DNA from: Vitis vinifera
Lineage: Eukaryota > Streptophyta > Magnoliopsida > Vitales > Vitaceae
DNA length: 64,000 nucleotides
Assembly: GCF_030704535.1 (NCBI RefSeq)
Contig: NC_081808.1
Location: forward strand, 23,439,501 to 23,503,500
Direction of reading: 5' to 3'
The notes under the pieces are model-generated. The model made no database searches. It was not told where the DNA came from and saw only the letters and a list, made by a program, of their open reading frames with translations. A program made the translations under genes and the position numbers. Below are positions 34,926 to 47,100 of the stretch, one piece after another (position 1 is the first letter of the stretch; the number at the start of each line of letters is the position of its first letter).

Positions 34926-35320
34926 CCCATAGGTGAAGACCTACGGTGGTGATAATAACTGAAACAAAGGCTCATGGATGAAAATCCATGATGGTGAATC
35001 TGAAATGACCATAGATGTCTGATCTATGGTGGTGAAAATCTCAAAAGCCCAAGGATGAAAATCCATGGTGGTGATAATCTCAAAAGCCCAGGGATGAAAA
35101 TCCATGGTGGTGATAAACCTGAAATGCCCATAGATGAAGATCTATGGTGGTGATATAATCTCAAAAGCCCAAGGATGAAAATCCATGGTGGTGATATAAC
35201 TGAAAAGCCCAAGGATGAAAATCCATGGTGGTGATATAATCTCCAAATGCCCATAGATGTCTGATCTATGGTGGTGATAATCCCGAAAGCCCAAGGATGA
35301 AAATCCATGGTGGTGATAAC
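34926..35320 (-). repeat. array of about ten hairpin-forming 40-mers
   Basis: Each unit has a stem, a 4-5-base loop and a TGGTGATAA tail. Perfect examples are CATGGAT-GAAA-ATCCATG (34973-34990), ACCATAGAT-GTCTG-ATCTATGGT (35008-35030) and CCATAGAT-GAAG-ATCTATGG (35128-35147). Other units read CCAAGGAT-GAAA-ATCCATGG (for example 35291-35310) with one A.A mismatch. Spacing between units is about 36-45 bases. The array lies downstream of the gag frames in element sense. The repetitive minus-strand frame across it (35308-35024) is a by-product of the repeat. Confidence 0.88.
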
Positions 35321-35327
35321 TGACTAA

Positions 35328-35480
35328 AGGGGGATGCCCTAGACAAACTAATGGTAGGGGGATGTCCTAAACAAGATGACAATAGGGGGATGCCCTATAC
35401 AAGATGACAGAAGGGGGATGCCCTAAACAAGATGACAGTAGGGGGATGCCCTAAACAAGATGACAGTAGGGGGACGCCCT
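35328..35480. repeat. 28-bp tandem array, six units
   Basis: The unit is AGGGGGATGCCCTAAACAAG followed by ATGACAGT. Six copies run head to tail with few substitutions. The core GGGGATGCCC is near-palindromic. Confidence 0.92.
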
Positions 35481-35483
35481 AGG

Positions 35484-37165
35484 TGATAACTCATAAAGAT
35501 CGACAAATGCATCTGACAATCATGAAATCAGCACGAGACATGGCAAACCCAAAGAGAGGGGAATGCCCCAAGTCAAGCGCTAAAGGGGTATGCCCCAGTA
35601 TGACGACTCGCAAAGATCAAGAAATAGATCAAGCAGTGGGAAAGTACGCCAAAGATCTGATAAACTCAAGGATAGGGGGTATGCCCTAGTGCGATGACCC
35701 ATGAAGATCAAGAAGTAGATCGAGTAGTGAGAGAATCTGCAAAAAAAATCCGATGAACTCAAGGATGGGGGTATGCCCCAGTGTAGGATAGTAACTAACA
35801 TAAGACATGGAACTCACCATACAAGACACTCCGGGATATGCTCAATGATGATGCAATGAAAAAACACATATAAAGCCCCAATGAACAAATGCTAAAACAA
35901 GTCCAAACATCACCGAAACTATGCTGACGAAGCAAAACTAAAATAATGGCCCCAAACAAATGCTGACTAAAACTCTAGGTCTGAAATGTAAGCAAATCAA
36001 AACACGACATGTCGACTGTCAATCATGAGAATATCATCACAAATACATCAACAATCTAACAAGCCCTACCATCACGGAAGATGTTGAACCTAATGTCCAA
36101 AGGCATGTGAAAACTCAACCAGAAAACCCGAGACTGGTCTACAGCCTCCTCTGATCACCAAAGAAAGGGACAAGGTCATGTAAGACGATGAAATATGTGG
36201 GCTCAAAAGATGTAAAGCACTGATAAGATGGGTGCAGGTATAACAGAGTCCAATGTAGGATGGATGGGTGTGTAACAAAGATAGGTGAATATCCAAATCA
36301 AACTAGGTATGATGAGAAGACTGAGCCCAGGGTGTCAATGACTCTATGATCCATCGAAAGCAGCAATCATAAACACGAAATGGAGTCTCAATGTCGAAAT
36401 CAGCAAGGTGGCTATGCCCTAGTGTGAATGCATAATCTCAGAATGGGTAAGCTCTCAATGCAGAATGATCTCTGGAAAGTAAGTGTCTGGTGTAAACTGT
36501 CATCTCACAAAAATCATCACCAAGACGAGCGGGCCATGCCCCAGTGTAAGTATCTCCAAATCAAACGTCGATGAGAGGAGTGTAACCAATCATACATCAT
36601 CTGATCAAAATGAACCTCCGCTCCTCAAAGTCATCGTGGTAACATGAAGAGAGTATTTGATCTCCTCTAAAGAAAGAGCATGTCCCAATGTGAACTGGTA
36701 TCTCTAAGATCAACCGCCAATGAAAGGGTTATGCCCCAGTATAGGGCGAACCCTGAAATAACTAAACTCCGCTGCATGCTCTCATAAGTGCCCGTGTCCT
36801 GATCCAATCATCTCAAAAAATATGTCAACAATGATGAGAGGGCTATGCTCCTGTGATCACATCAAAGAAATCAACCAATCATATCCCATACTCCAATGTG
36901 AAATGAATCTAATCGCCTCCAAGGAACATCTATGCCTAAAAACCATCATCAACCGAAAGGGGTATGCCCCTGTGTAAAGTACACCAGATGAAATGCGCCA
37001 ATCATGTCTCATGCTCCAATGTGAAAAAAAGGACATCTGATATCCTCTGAGGAATGGACATGGCTCAAAAATCCGTCATCAACTGAGAAGGGCATGCCTC
37101 GACACAATGGTCATCCGATAATAAAACTCTCTGAGATGGCTATGCTCCAGTGTAAGGTCATACCA
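35484..37165. repeat. degenerate repeats carrying GGGGTATGCCCCAGTGT
   Basis: Three roughly 105-bp units lie at 35484-35790 (CATGAAGATCAAGAAGTAGA, then CTCAAGGAT). After that the GGGGTATGCCCC core recurs with variants near 36411, 36531, 36726, 36840, 36959, 37088 and 37138. It is often followed by AGTGT or TGTGT. The spacing is irregular (about 100-250 bases, with one longer gap before 36411). It appears to be an old, expanded repeat field derived from the same core as the adjacent 28-mer array. Confidence 0.7.
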
Positions 37166-37870
37166 TAACTCCCGGTCTGTCACAATCAGAATGCTCTCGA
37201 ATCAATCTCAAGTATCGCTCACATAAGAGCTATCAAACATAATGTGTGATGTCATGGCCTCAGGGTGGTCTTAAGACACGGGACGTAACGTAAGCTAGGG
37301 TGATAGGGTGATAGAAATGAAGGGAAACTAGGCCCAAATACCCAATGATCAAAACCCATGCCCTCATGTATAAAATGCAACATGTATAGAAAATATCGTG
37401 AGCCATGGACCTGAAGATGACTACTGTGAACATGGTAACAATGATGATGCAATGAAGAAAAATCGAACTAATGACGAGATGTATAATGATGGCGCGAAGA
37501 GGGTATCAAACCCGAAAATGAGGTCACTGTAAGAATGGAATAAGGGGTGGAATGAAAAATGATAAAACAGAAGTGAAAACGAGGATGATGATGAAGCATA
37601 GAATACGAGAACAAGTGATGATCTGCTCAAATCAAATATGAAAGGAGGTCACGTCAATAACGAACACAATGATGGAATGGACAATGACCCAGAGCTCCTA
37701 AGAGAAAGCCACTCATCTTGCTCTCAAAACATACAACAAAATGAATACAAAGAATGAAGGGTCTCGAAAAGCTCTCATACAAACTCTCGTCAACAAGACA
37801 TATCCAACAAAGCGACCCTCGAACACTAATATACACATACTCAATGATAGAGAATAATACACACATGTGC

Positions 37871-37936
37871 CCTTTTTTTTTTTTTTTTTTTTCCCTTTTT
37901 TTTTTCTTTTTTTTTTTTTCTTTTCATTTTTCTTTT

Positions 37937-37970
<34 letters not shown>
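37871..37970 (+). repeat. T-rich tract
   Basis: About 100 bases of almost pure T with occasional C and A, that is a poly-A/G tract in element sense. The length is likely unstable and its exact size uncertain. Confidence 0.9.
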
Positions 37971-37972
<2 letters not shown>

Positions 37973-39407
37973 TATATACAAATATACATGCTCTGAACGC
38001 AAACCAAGAAAGACCCAAAGACGGGATCAAAAATGAATAAACATGCTCTCAAATATCAATATATCACAAACTCTCTCTAATGATGTGACCCTCTCAAGCC
38101 AAGGATCCCTGGATCAACGTCCGTAGGATAGATAGTGGAAAATGACATGACTACCTTCCATGTAATGAACTGAGGATGATCACCACTCGGGGTGGGAGAA
38201 GATGAAGCGGAACAAACGATAGATATAATAAAGAAGAGGATGAAGAACCAACGAGATGTGACGAAATGCAATGACGCAATGATAGGAAAAGATAATGAGA
38301 AAGATGCGCCCCTAGGTCCAAGGCTCATGAAACTCCTAAACAATGCATGCATACACTGAAGGACCCCTATCCCGGTGTAGAAGGTGAGCAAGGCTATAAG
38401 AAATAAAAGGCTATGATGCCCATGCGAGGCTCAAAGGGCTAGCAATAGACTATATGTCAATAAAGGTAATAGGGTGTGAGCTAACCGAAATGAAGGCCAC
38501 CCATCCTGCGACCACGGTCTCAAACATCATGCTATCAAGCCCTCAAATGATCAATACTAAAGATCGATGTCCATCTGATATAACCACGTCAAACCTCTAG
38601 AATCATGCATCAAATCGTACTCCAAATGCTCTATAATAATCTCAAAGTGATCCTCTCAAAGCAAAGTGAACGGTGATCTCATCAGGCACGAGTGCCCATC
38701 ACAAGCCAACTCTCATCATACAATATCAATCTCTATACTCATGGCAAAATAAGTAACAGTCCCGTCAAGCAATCGACCAATCCTCATATCATAAATCATC
38801 CAAAGATCATGAGCTAATCCTCGCCATGCGAGATCAAACCCTGGGCTCAAACTCCTCACACTCTACCTAGTCGAATCAGAGAGGGGAGGTGCAAAGCTGG
38901 AAAATGATGGAAAGGTCATATAATGGTCTCAATGGTGATGCTGTGCAAAGCTCACAATGGATGGATGTAGGTCAAAACAAGAGTCAAGGTGTGGGAAGTG
39001 AGCAAGGTACGGCTCTGATCATAAGAAGATGTGTCACAGTCTCGAACTCCCTAACTCAAATCTCCGATCCTAAGCTAATAGGCTCAATATCTCCCATGAT
39101 AGGTAAATCCCCAAGATCATAATGTGCAAGTGAAGAGATGCCTCAAGCCAAAAGTACAACACATCATAAAACACAAGCATACGTCCATAAAGGAAAATGC
39201 ATACAATGGATAATCCGATGAGTACATCATGTAAAAGAAAGACAACAAAGACAATACTCAAGAATCGAGTTATAGTCTCTAAATGTCAAAAGTAAAACAA
39301 GACTAAACAAACAAAACCAAAAACAGTGACTGGTCCTGTCATCACATCTCTGGCCACAGAAGGAACAAAATCTGAGTGCCACCACACCAAGTTAAGCCAA
39401 TCATGAG
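37971..39407. other. element internal region between the T tract and gag B
   Basis: In element sense this is downstream of the gag frames, where pol would normally lie. I find no protease, reverse transcriptase, RNase H or integrase motif. The short frames look random. Confidence 0.6.
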
Positions 39408-40082
39408 TCAATCGCCCAAGTCAATAAGATCAGGGACTGCTGGTGAAGGGGTATCTGCATGCATGGCCTGAGCTGAGGCAGGAATAGGAAACATATCGGA
39501 CTGAGGATGCCCAAACGTCCCAAAATCAACAATGTCCTGTATGGCATGTCGTAAAGCAGTGCAACGATCAGTGTGATGTCCTACTGACTGATGGTACATA
39601 CAATATAAATCAAGTCGAAACTGTGGAGGCACAGGATCTGGAAGTGCCCTAGGAACCAGAGGAGCCAAAAGTCCCATGGCCTGGAACGCCTCAAAAACTC
39701 TGCTCAGGGGTGCGCTCAAACCTGAAAAGTGTCTCCGACATCGTCGATGGGGGTGAAATCGCTCCTGAGGAACTGTAACGACCGGAGGGCCCCGAACCCG
39801 GGATGGAGGTTGTGTCGACGTAGCCAATGAAATGGATGAGGAATGCTGCTGGAGTACTAAATGTGGGCGAGGTCGTGGATGCGAGGCACCCAAAGTAACA
39901 GGTGTCGGTGAAGTCAAGTGTGGCAATGAAGGCATCGCTACTCCTGGAGCTCCTCTCGATGACGATGGATGCTCTGACAAAATAAGCTCAATCCTCTCAA
40001 CCCTCCGCGTCAAATCCACCATCATCTCATAAAGAGCAGTAAGAGTAATGGGTGTGATCTCGTCCGACATGGTGAACCTCAA
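39408..40082 (-). CDS. second gag-like frame (gag B), knuckle module without capsid core
   Basis: An open frame of 224 codons. The true start may be the internal Met of MSDEITPITLTALYEMMVDL, four codons in. An N-terminal coiled-coil-like part (RRVERIELILSEH) and a Pro/Ser-rich middle lead into a region parallel to the end of gag A: RVFEAFQAMGLLAPLVPRAL, then the knuckle-like CMYHQSVGHHTDRC (from about residue 161) and LRHAIQDIVD. The capsid (retrotransposon gag) core seen in gag A is missing. It may be a duplicated, shortened gag or the next exon or part of a polyprotein. It remains open over its whole length although the element is old. Function is unknown. Confidence 0.65.
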   Translation of the reverse strand: MRFTMSDEITPITLTALYEMMVDLTRRVERIELILSEHPSSSRGAPGVAMPSLPHLTSPTPVTLGASHPRPRPHLVLQQHSSSISLATSTQPPSRVRGPPVVTVPQERFHPHRRCRRHFSGLSAPLSRVFEAFQAMGLLAPLVPRALPDPVPPQFRLDLYCMYHQSVGHHTDRCTALRHAIQDIVDFGTFGHPQSDMFPIPASAQAMHADTPSPAVPDLIDLGD

Positions 40083-40577
40083 CTGAAGAAGTTTAATCTC
40101 GATGTACTCTGTATCATAACCATCATGCCATCAATCTCTGCTCGGGGACCAGTCACGATACTAAAACTGTCCAAGACTCTAAAACAAACACATGCAAGAG
40201 ACAAAACAAAACAACACACGATGCTACTCAAAACAACAACACATAAAATACATGATACGAAACAATGATAACAATAAAAAGAAGATAGAAACACATGCCC
40301 AAGAAAACAACAATATCACTAAGTGAAATGAGAGTACATCATGCAAAATAATAGGACAACAAAGGTCCACTCTCGAAACACAGGGTACAACTCGAATCAC
40401 TAACTACAAAACAAGACTCAAATATAAAATAAAAGAGAACAAAGACTCAAACGACCAACTAACAATGTAGTCCCAAAATACACCAACAAGGTATCAAAGT
40501 GTCCTGTGAATATCAGTGCCCTGGGTGTCCAAAACGTGATGGTATAAGCCCGAAGGAGGAGGAACCGCATGCGTGGA
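40083..40577. other. spacer between the two gag frames
   Basis: About 0.5 kb without a recognisable domain, A-rich on the + strand. It includes many ACAA/AACA-type stretches. Confidence 0.6.
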
Positions 40578-41945
40578 CTAAGCTGGAAAGGAATCAGCAG
40601 TCATATCTAGACCAAGATCAGTGTCTGTAGTCGATATGGGAAAGCTAACCGCACCACTGTCAATAAGATCCTGTATGGTATGACGTAGAGAAGCACAATA
40701 ATCAGTACGGTGGCCTGCCATCTGGTGAAATGCACAGAACTCATGAGCATGAAAACGCGGAGGCAAGGTACTCGGGAGTGGCCTAGGGACCAATGGTACT
40801 AAAACACCAGTAGATCGGAGTCGCTCAAAAGCTCTATCCAAAGGCATCCCCAAATCAGAATAAGTCCTCTGACGTCGCCGATGGGGACGAGACTGCTCAT
40901 GCCGTGGGATACTAGTCTGTGGACGCTGAAACTGGAATGAAGGTCGTACTGTGAAAGTATGAGGATGCGTAGAAGGGTACAACTGAACTGGATGAGGATG
41001 ACGATGCTGTAAAGGTGGGAAATCACTCCTGGGTATCTGCAATGATCTCGCATAGGAATGATAACCAGGTCGTCGATGCTGAAAGTCCGCAGAACATATG
41101 TCTCCATAGCCCTCAGATGATCCACCAATTCCCTTCCCCTCAGTATCCGGAGAAGGAATAATATCTGACCATAATCCTCTAGAGATGCCATCATCTACAT
41201 CGAACAAAGCCTGAACCAATGATCTGAAATCCTGGAATGGGACTCCTGTCAGATGCCGAGCAAACCTAGGGTGCAAACTCCTCAAAAACATGCTCATCTG
41301 ATCTCTCTCGCTAGGTCGCTCAATCATCTCCGCAGCCTTCTCCCTCCAGCGGGAGATAAAAGAAGAAACAGACTCATCTGGTCCCTGTCGAAGAAACTCA
41401 AGCTCTCTACGTGTAACGCTCGTATCACCACTGAAGGAATACTGTCTCAGAAACTCCTGTGCTAAGTCCTCCCAAGTTCTCCGACGAGATGACTCTAATG
41501 AAGCGTACCATCTCTGCGTCATGCCGCTCAATGACAATGGGAACAAAGTGAGCAACTGTGCCTCATCTAGACCAAGAGCTCTCATAACCGTGCTATAAAG
41601 TCTGAGATGAATACGAGGACATCCGACACCCGTATATCTCTCTATATCATGCATCCTGAAACCGACTGGCAAAGTGGCCACTGGCACATCGTCAAGATCA
41701 TCCCACGAAATCATCTCATCAAGATCTCTCATCCGTCTAATCCTCTGCTCGAGTCTGTCCATACGAGAATGAGGATCCTCAATAACGGTAACTGGTGTGA
41801 CCATAGGTGGAATGACAGCAGCATGATCATGTGAAACAGTAGGCAACGTCTGTGTAGCTAGCATCTGAACAGGTAGAACAGGTGGTGTCACTAAATCAGA
41901 TGGTGTGTCCTCGAGCACTACATGTCTACTCTGCTGAGTATCCAT
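40578..41945 (-). CDS. gag polyprotein (gag A) of the giant element
   Basis: An open frame of 455 codons starts MDTQQSRHVVLEDTPSDLVT. The retrotransposon-gag core runs about residues 95-250: YTGVGCPRIHLRLYSTVM, LFPLSLSGMTQRWYASLE, RTWEDLAQEFLRQYSF, SVSSFISRWREKAAEMIE and MSMFLRSLHPRFARHL. A Pro/His/Arg-rich linker follows. The C-terminus has the variant zinc-knuckle-like CAFHQMAGHRTDYC from residue 404, with LRHTIQDLID after it, typical of plant Ty3/Gypsy gag. It would form the particle that packages the RNA. The frame is intact with no protease or polymerase after it. It cannot support transposition without enzymes from another element. Confidence 0.88.
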   Translation of the reverse strand: MDTQQSRHVVLEDTPSDLVTPPVLPVQMLATQTLPTVSHDHAAVIPPMVTPVTVIEDPHSRMDRLEQRIRRMRDLDEMISWDDLDDVPVATLPVGFRMHDIERYTGVGCPRIHLRLYSTVMRALGLDEAQLLTLFPLSLSGMTQRWYASLESSRRRTWEDLAQEFLRQYSFSGDTSVTRRELEFLRQGPDESVSSFISRWREKAAEMIERPSERDQMSMFLRSLHPRFARHLTGVPFQDFRSLVQALFDVDDGISRGLWSDIIPSPDTEGKGIGGSSEGYGDICSADFQHRRPGYHSYARSLQIPRSDFPPLQHRHPHPVQLYPSTHPHTFTVRPSFQFQRPQTSIPRHEQSRPHRRRQRTYSDLGMPLDRAFERLRSTGVLVPLVPRPLPSTLPPRFHAHEFCAFHQMAGHRTDYCASLRHTIQDLIDSGAVSFPISTTDTDLGLDMTADSFPA

Positions 41946-44081
41946 CCTCTAACTCAAACTGGCCAATGCCCCCCGAATCGAAACCACAGAAACAATAAGC
42001 TAACCAATCGAAACTGACTGTGAATCCGTCTATAGCAGCTCAGCAATACGAATCAACCTCCCACTCAACCCAGGGCACTGAACCAAGACTGGGACTACAA
42101 ATAGACTCCTACAAAAGAATCGAACAAAACGACTCAAACACGACCCATGCAACGACACGAGATGTAACGAACAATGACCAATGCATGATACAACACAACT
42201 CAACATATGATAGGGTGCGATACATAATCATATGGTGACAATCAAAATTTGGATATACGATAGAATCTCTAGAGTCACATGAGTGTCCAGTGTGAGACAA
42301 CTACAAATATGACTAAAGAATTTCTATCGACGATCCAAAAAAAATGATCGAGGTGTGAAGAAAGTGAATGGGGTGTGAAGAACACTATCACGAGATTGAT
42401 ACTCAATATAGACCAAAATATCCTTGATTCAACCCTCAACTCGAGCTCCATAAGAGAGAAAAAAAAATGATAAGGTGATCAAGGCGAATCTCTCGAAACT
42501 TGTGTGAATATGAAAATATGTCTTTCACCTTTCTGTAATGAAAATATGAGCATCGAGTCGAAAATCGAACCAAGGATCAAACAAAGAATGAGGTACTGAG
42601 CCCGTGATAGGTGTACAGCGCAAAAAGATGGTCAATGAACATATCCCAAAGTATCGAGAAGTGACGACAAAGTGAAGAGGTGTGCCGAGCCAAGAAATGA
42701 GAACGAAAGCCCTAAAGAGAGAAACTCATCAAATGAAAAACACAAACTAAGGCGACAAGACGAAAGGTGACCCAACCGATACTCAAACTCAAACTGATCT
42801 CCAAGCACTCTCAACTGGAGACTAAAAAGAGGGAATACTGGATCCGAACTGTAACCACAAAGGCTCTGAAAGCCCTCAGATGCACCCACGTGTAGGGAGG
42901 GAGTCCTAATCGAAGGATCTACGGCTCAACCTACAAGGTGAAGGTGACTCTAAATGGATAAGGGTGGACTTTAAAATATCCCTAGCAGAAGCGATCATAC
43001 CCTCTGGCGGTACGCAACCCTCTGCACGTCTCCGAAGAAACGGGGCGCTTCCATGCAAAGTGGTCATCACCTCCACACATGCACTACCTCGCATCCCAGG
43101 GGGCTCCTATAGTGAAAGCTCTCACATCTCTCAACACTCAATAGTCGACTAAAGTGCACAGTGAACGGTGTGGGTGCATCCGAAAACCCTAAGAAGCTAA
43201 AACAGAAAATGAAACACACTGGCCACACAAATATCCATGAAATCTAGCTCCGGGCTATACAGGTCTTCAATGATCAGACTCCAATTGACACCAAAGTGTC
43301 GCTCTCCTCCAGAGTGCTCCCGTACATCGATATAGCCCGTCGCTAGACCCTACTCCTAACCTCTGGCTCGGTCAGAGAACAAGCACATAGAAGGTCTCAC
43401 ACTTGCAATAGTGAGAACCGAGATGAAATGAATGACCGACACCAAGAGAGTTGGAGGTAGGGGGATAGAAGTGAGACCCACATAGACAAGCAACATGCAA
43501 TCATACAGAGGAAGGACAATCATGCGACATGCGGTCAGGCAGAGTACAAGATATATCACTCAAGTCCACACAAACTATGACGATCAAGATGAATAGTGAT
43601 ACAAACATTATGCTCAAAAGACGATCAAAATAGTATACAAGCCAGAGAAACAACACAACAAGCTGAGTGATGTACAATGGTGAGTGTATGCATGTGAAGT
43701 GATCAGAATAATCATGGCAAAATCAGGATCAATGCGCTAAGCAATACGAAATGATCAATCAATATAATCAGCATGTCAAAATCTCAAGTGAATATATCAA
43801 TGAAGCACAGAGAAAAAAGCTATCTCGGAATCCTCTATCAATACGAATCAATCATCATAATCAGCATGTCAAATATCTCAAACAAATATATCAATGAAGC
43901 ACAAAGAAAATCACTGTATCAAAATCCCCAATCAAGATAATCGACTGATACGATCAATCATGTCAATGTCCCAAGTGAAAACTCGGGAACCCTCAATGTG
44001 CAATCAAGAAGTGAGTATCCACTAATCGACTCGTCAAAAGCCACATTTGCTTCATCCTAAGTTCAAGCTTGACCCTCTAAT
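41946..44081. other. leader (5' untranslated) region of the giant element
   Basis: In element sense this lies between the primer site and the gag A start. No frame shows a domain. It contains repeated ATCAATCATNATAATCAGCATG-like patches around 43750-43960, which suggest a weak short repeat. Confidence 0.55.
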
Positions 44082-44083
44082 GA

Positions 44084-44101
44084 TCCCCAGTGGAGTCGCC
44101 A
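44084..44101 (-). other. primer-binding site of the giant element
   Basis: On the minus strand, three bases inside the right LTR, the sequence is TGGCGACTCCACTGGGGA. It begins with TGG, as expected for pairing with a tRNA ending in CCA. Ogre-type elements are known to use tRNA-Arg; I did not confirm the tRNA here. Confidence 0.75.
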
Positions 44102-44104
44102 TTT

Positions 44105-47100
44105 TGTGGACCCCGCATTTCGATCGCTCGAATACGTTTCCCACTCGATGGCGAAACTCGATTTTTATTTGAAAATTTGATTTTATTTATTCAAAAATGA
44201 CTTGGAGTCGCCACTTATTTTTGTTTTATTTTTTAAAGGGTAAACAAAATAAGAAAGAAAAACCCTAAGTGTGACTCCTTATTTTGGAAAAGGCGGTCTG
44301 TGAAAAACTGGATCGGGTTCGGGGGTCAGGTTACTTATCGGGAAGGTACGATACGGACCGTAGCACACCTCTAAGTCCCTAATGTCGGGTCTCTACTAAT
44401 AGAATGAAGCTGACGTGGTAATCAATGAGGAAATCAGGGGATACTTAAATCAAGCTTGCACATATGAAAATAAGAGCATGCATGGAGAATAATCAAAATG
44501 AGAATGAGTGCGTACCTGGACCTCCAGTGACAAATGCGCTATCATGAAAGCAGGATCAGTGAACAAATGAATATGTACATGTACTTATACGCATGTAAAG
44601 GAACAGAATAAATCAGATATGAATGGCGATTAAATCAATCAATCAATCAATCAATTATAAAATCACCTATGTGGGGCCCCCACCAAAGCCCGTTTTATTT
44701 TGCATGAATTAATTCCAATAAAACCATTATTCGGAATTACGGAATTTAATTCTTTGCTTATTTTAAAAATGTTTTAAAAACAGGGAAAACGCAAAAGTGG
44801 TTTGCCGGAAGGAAAATGGCAACCAAAATTTTATTAAAAATGGAACCTTAGAACCTAAAGAGGCTTTCGGGATGAGAAGCCTGGGTCATTTGAAATTATT
44901 TGAAAGTCAGAATTTATCTAACTATTCACAAAGTGAAATTCAGGAAATTTATTTTCAAAATCAAAGAAGAGGGAATGAGAGGAGATGACACGTGACTCCT
45001 CGGTAGCATGCCAAAAGGTAACCATGATAACCACCAGTCATATGAGCGGGCCCAGGATTTGAGTGTTAGGATAGGACAAGAGGCCTGTTTTTGCCTGATT
45101 TATGACTGAACCCATGCCAGGGAAAAGCCTGAATTTGTGTCTAAGCAACTGTTATCTACTGATGTTGGGTTGGTCCTGGTTGTATTCGGAGCTTGTACCA
45201 TTGAGACATGGAGTTGAATACTGATGATGTTAAGGCTCCTTGATCTCGGATTCGACTGAAGAATGCATTTCCAATATGCCGTGGGTGAAGAAGCCTTCAA
45301 GCTTCCACGCCTGAATCCGAGAATCCAACTCAGTCAAGTGGGTCATTCCCCATGGCTTCCTTTGGTACTGTACTCTCAAAAATGCCTGAAAGTCAGGTTC
45401 TGTAAAGGGTGAAAAGGTCTCGTAACCCCACTCCAAACTACTCATTCCGTGTTCCAAACCCTTCAATTCCACATGCTCTCTCAAAGAAATACACAGGGAT
45501 TAAGGGGTATTCGAAGCCTCTACATCAAAGCTGAACAGCTGGAGAAGTAGGTACAAATAGCAATGAAATCAATTCCCTACTTACTCGTCCCTCTCACCAA
45601 TACCTTAAATTATCTGGATGTGTATCTCACCCCTGGTTACGGGTTATCAACACTCTATTGTGATACCAGCAAAACAAAAAAAATAATAAACGAAGGGAAC
45701 CACAGGGATACATAACGAGACCCCATCTATACAGCCTGTAACATGTCCTTTAGTCACCTGACCAGTTTTGACTTTCTCGACATTGCATGGGGATCCACAA
45801 ACTCGAGTCTTCAACCGGGTTTCCTGAAATACTGCTCACATTGTTGAATTCAGCCCAGCACTCTCTTGGGTTGCACTTTATCATTTGTTCCCGAAGACCC
45901 ATTATTCCCCTTGATTCTGGATTTATGTGCACTATTGGGGAGCGCACTATGACCCATTTGTACCAAGCTTGAAATAAAAACCCGAGAGTGAGCTTAGAGA
46001 CAAACCCCACAATGTGGAAACAACTTGCATTCCTATAGGTCATCAAGAGCTTGCCATCCAGAAAATCCAAGAAGAACCCGCAGCATGAACTAACTCCAAA
46101 AGTGTGGTATTGGGTATGGAAACGAGAGAATGAGGAATTGAAAATGGGCACAAGCATGGAGCCTCAACTTGCAGTTGGCCAGAAACAGTCAAAAATGCTT
46201 GACGGGACTGCTTCTGATGACATTTGAGCATGGATTTCTATATTCCGCTCAATCCGTAAATCCATTCGGTGAATAGGGGCTGCTACTTTTCATTCTTCAG
46301 CTTGTATATCTCGCCAAATCACGGACCACACTAGATTGATATCAACAATCTCACCAAACCCTATGGGAAGGTAGGTGACCTCGAAACCCCCTACTGTAAA
46401 TGATGACAGGAGTTAAGAACAAACTGGTGACCTGTTTGCATAGTGATGCCGCGGAGCTTCTCCTTGGGTCAATTTTCCTTCAGTCAATTGTATCTCCTTG
46501 AAAGCACCTGTGACAAAGAAATCACTTGAAGGAGAATCCCTCTCCAACCGCCGCAGCATGATAACATGAAAGGGATTAAGATACTGGGAGTGATGCGCGG
46601 ATCGACCATGGATGCTTAGAAAAGATGGGATATCGAGAGAGAGAAGGTGGTGAGAAACGGATATGCATGGGGGTATAATGGGTATAGGGTTATGGGTATG
46701 ATGGTAGTGTGACAAGGGTATGAATGAGTCCCATGCCCGTGGATATAGTGAGAGGTGAACTGCAAATGATGGGCACGATGTAGTGTGGGGTGGATGGGGA
46801 ATGGGTATGGGAAGGATTGTGGTGTAGAGAGAGAAATGTAGTGAAGAAATGGGCCTGTTTGCATGGGGTATGAGACCTGGGTATAAGGTGAAATGAATAT
46901 GACATGGTTATGCATAGCCATGCAATGGCCATGCAAGAACATGATGGAAAGGAAGTGACGGGTGTATGAATAATGGAGAGCATGAAGAGGTATGGATGGT
47001 GAATATGGGCATGAGGACATGAGGGAAATGAATGTGATGATAAAAATGAGTGGACAGGCAATATGGAGAGATGAGGAGATGAGGAATGACATGATGCATG

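Noticed and set aside
35024..35308. A 94-codon minus-strand frame with Gly/Leu/Pro-rich repeats
   Set aside because: It is the translation of the hairpin repeat array; the periodic sequence keeps any frame open without selection.
34926..35480. Regular short repeats that could be taken for a CRISPR array
   Set aside because: This is a plant nuclear retroelement. Spacers are themselves repeated, there are no cas genes, and the units form a tandem array.
37754..37996. An 80-codon frame with a long Phe run
   Set aside because: It comes from the T-rich tract and has no coding features.
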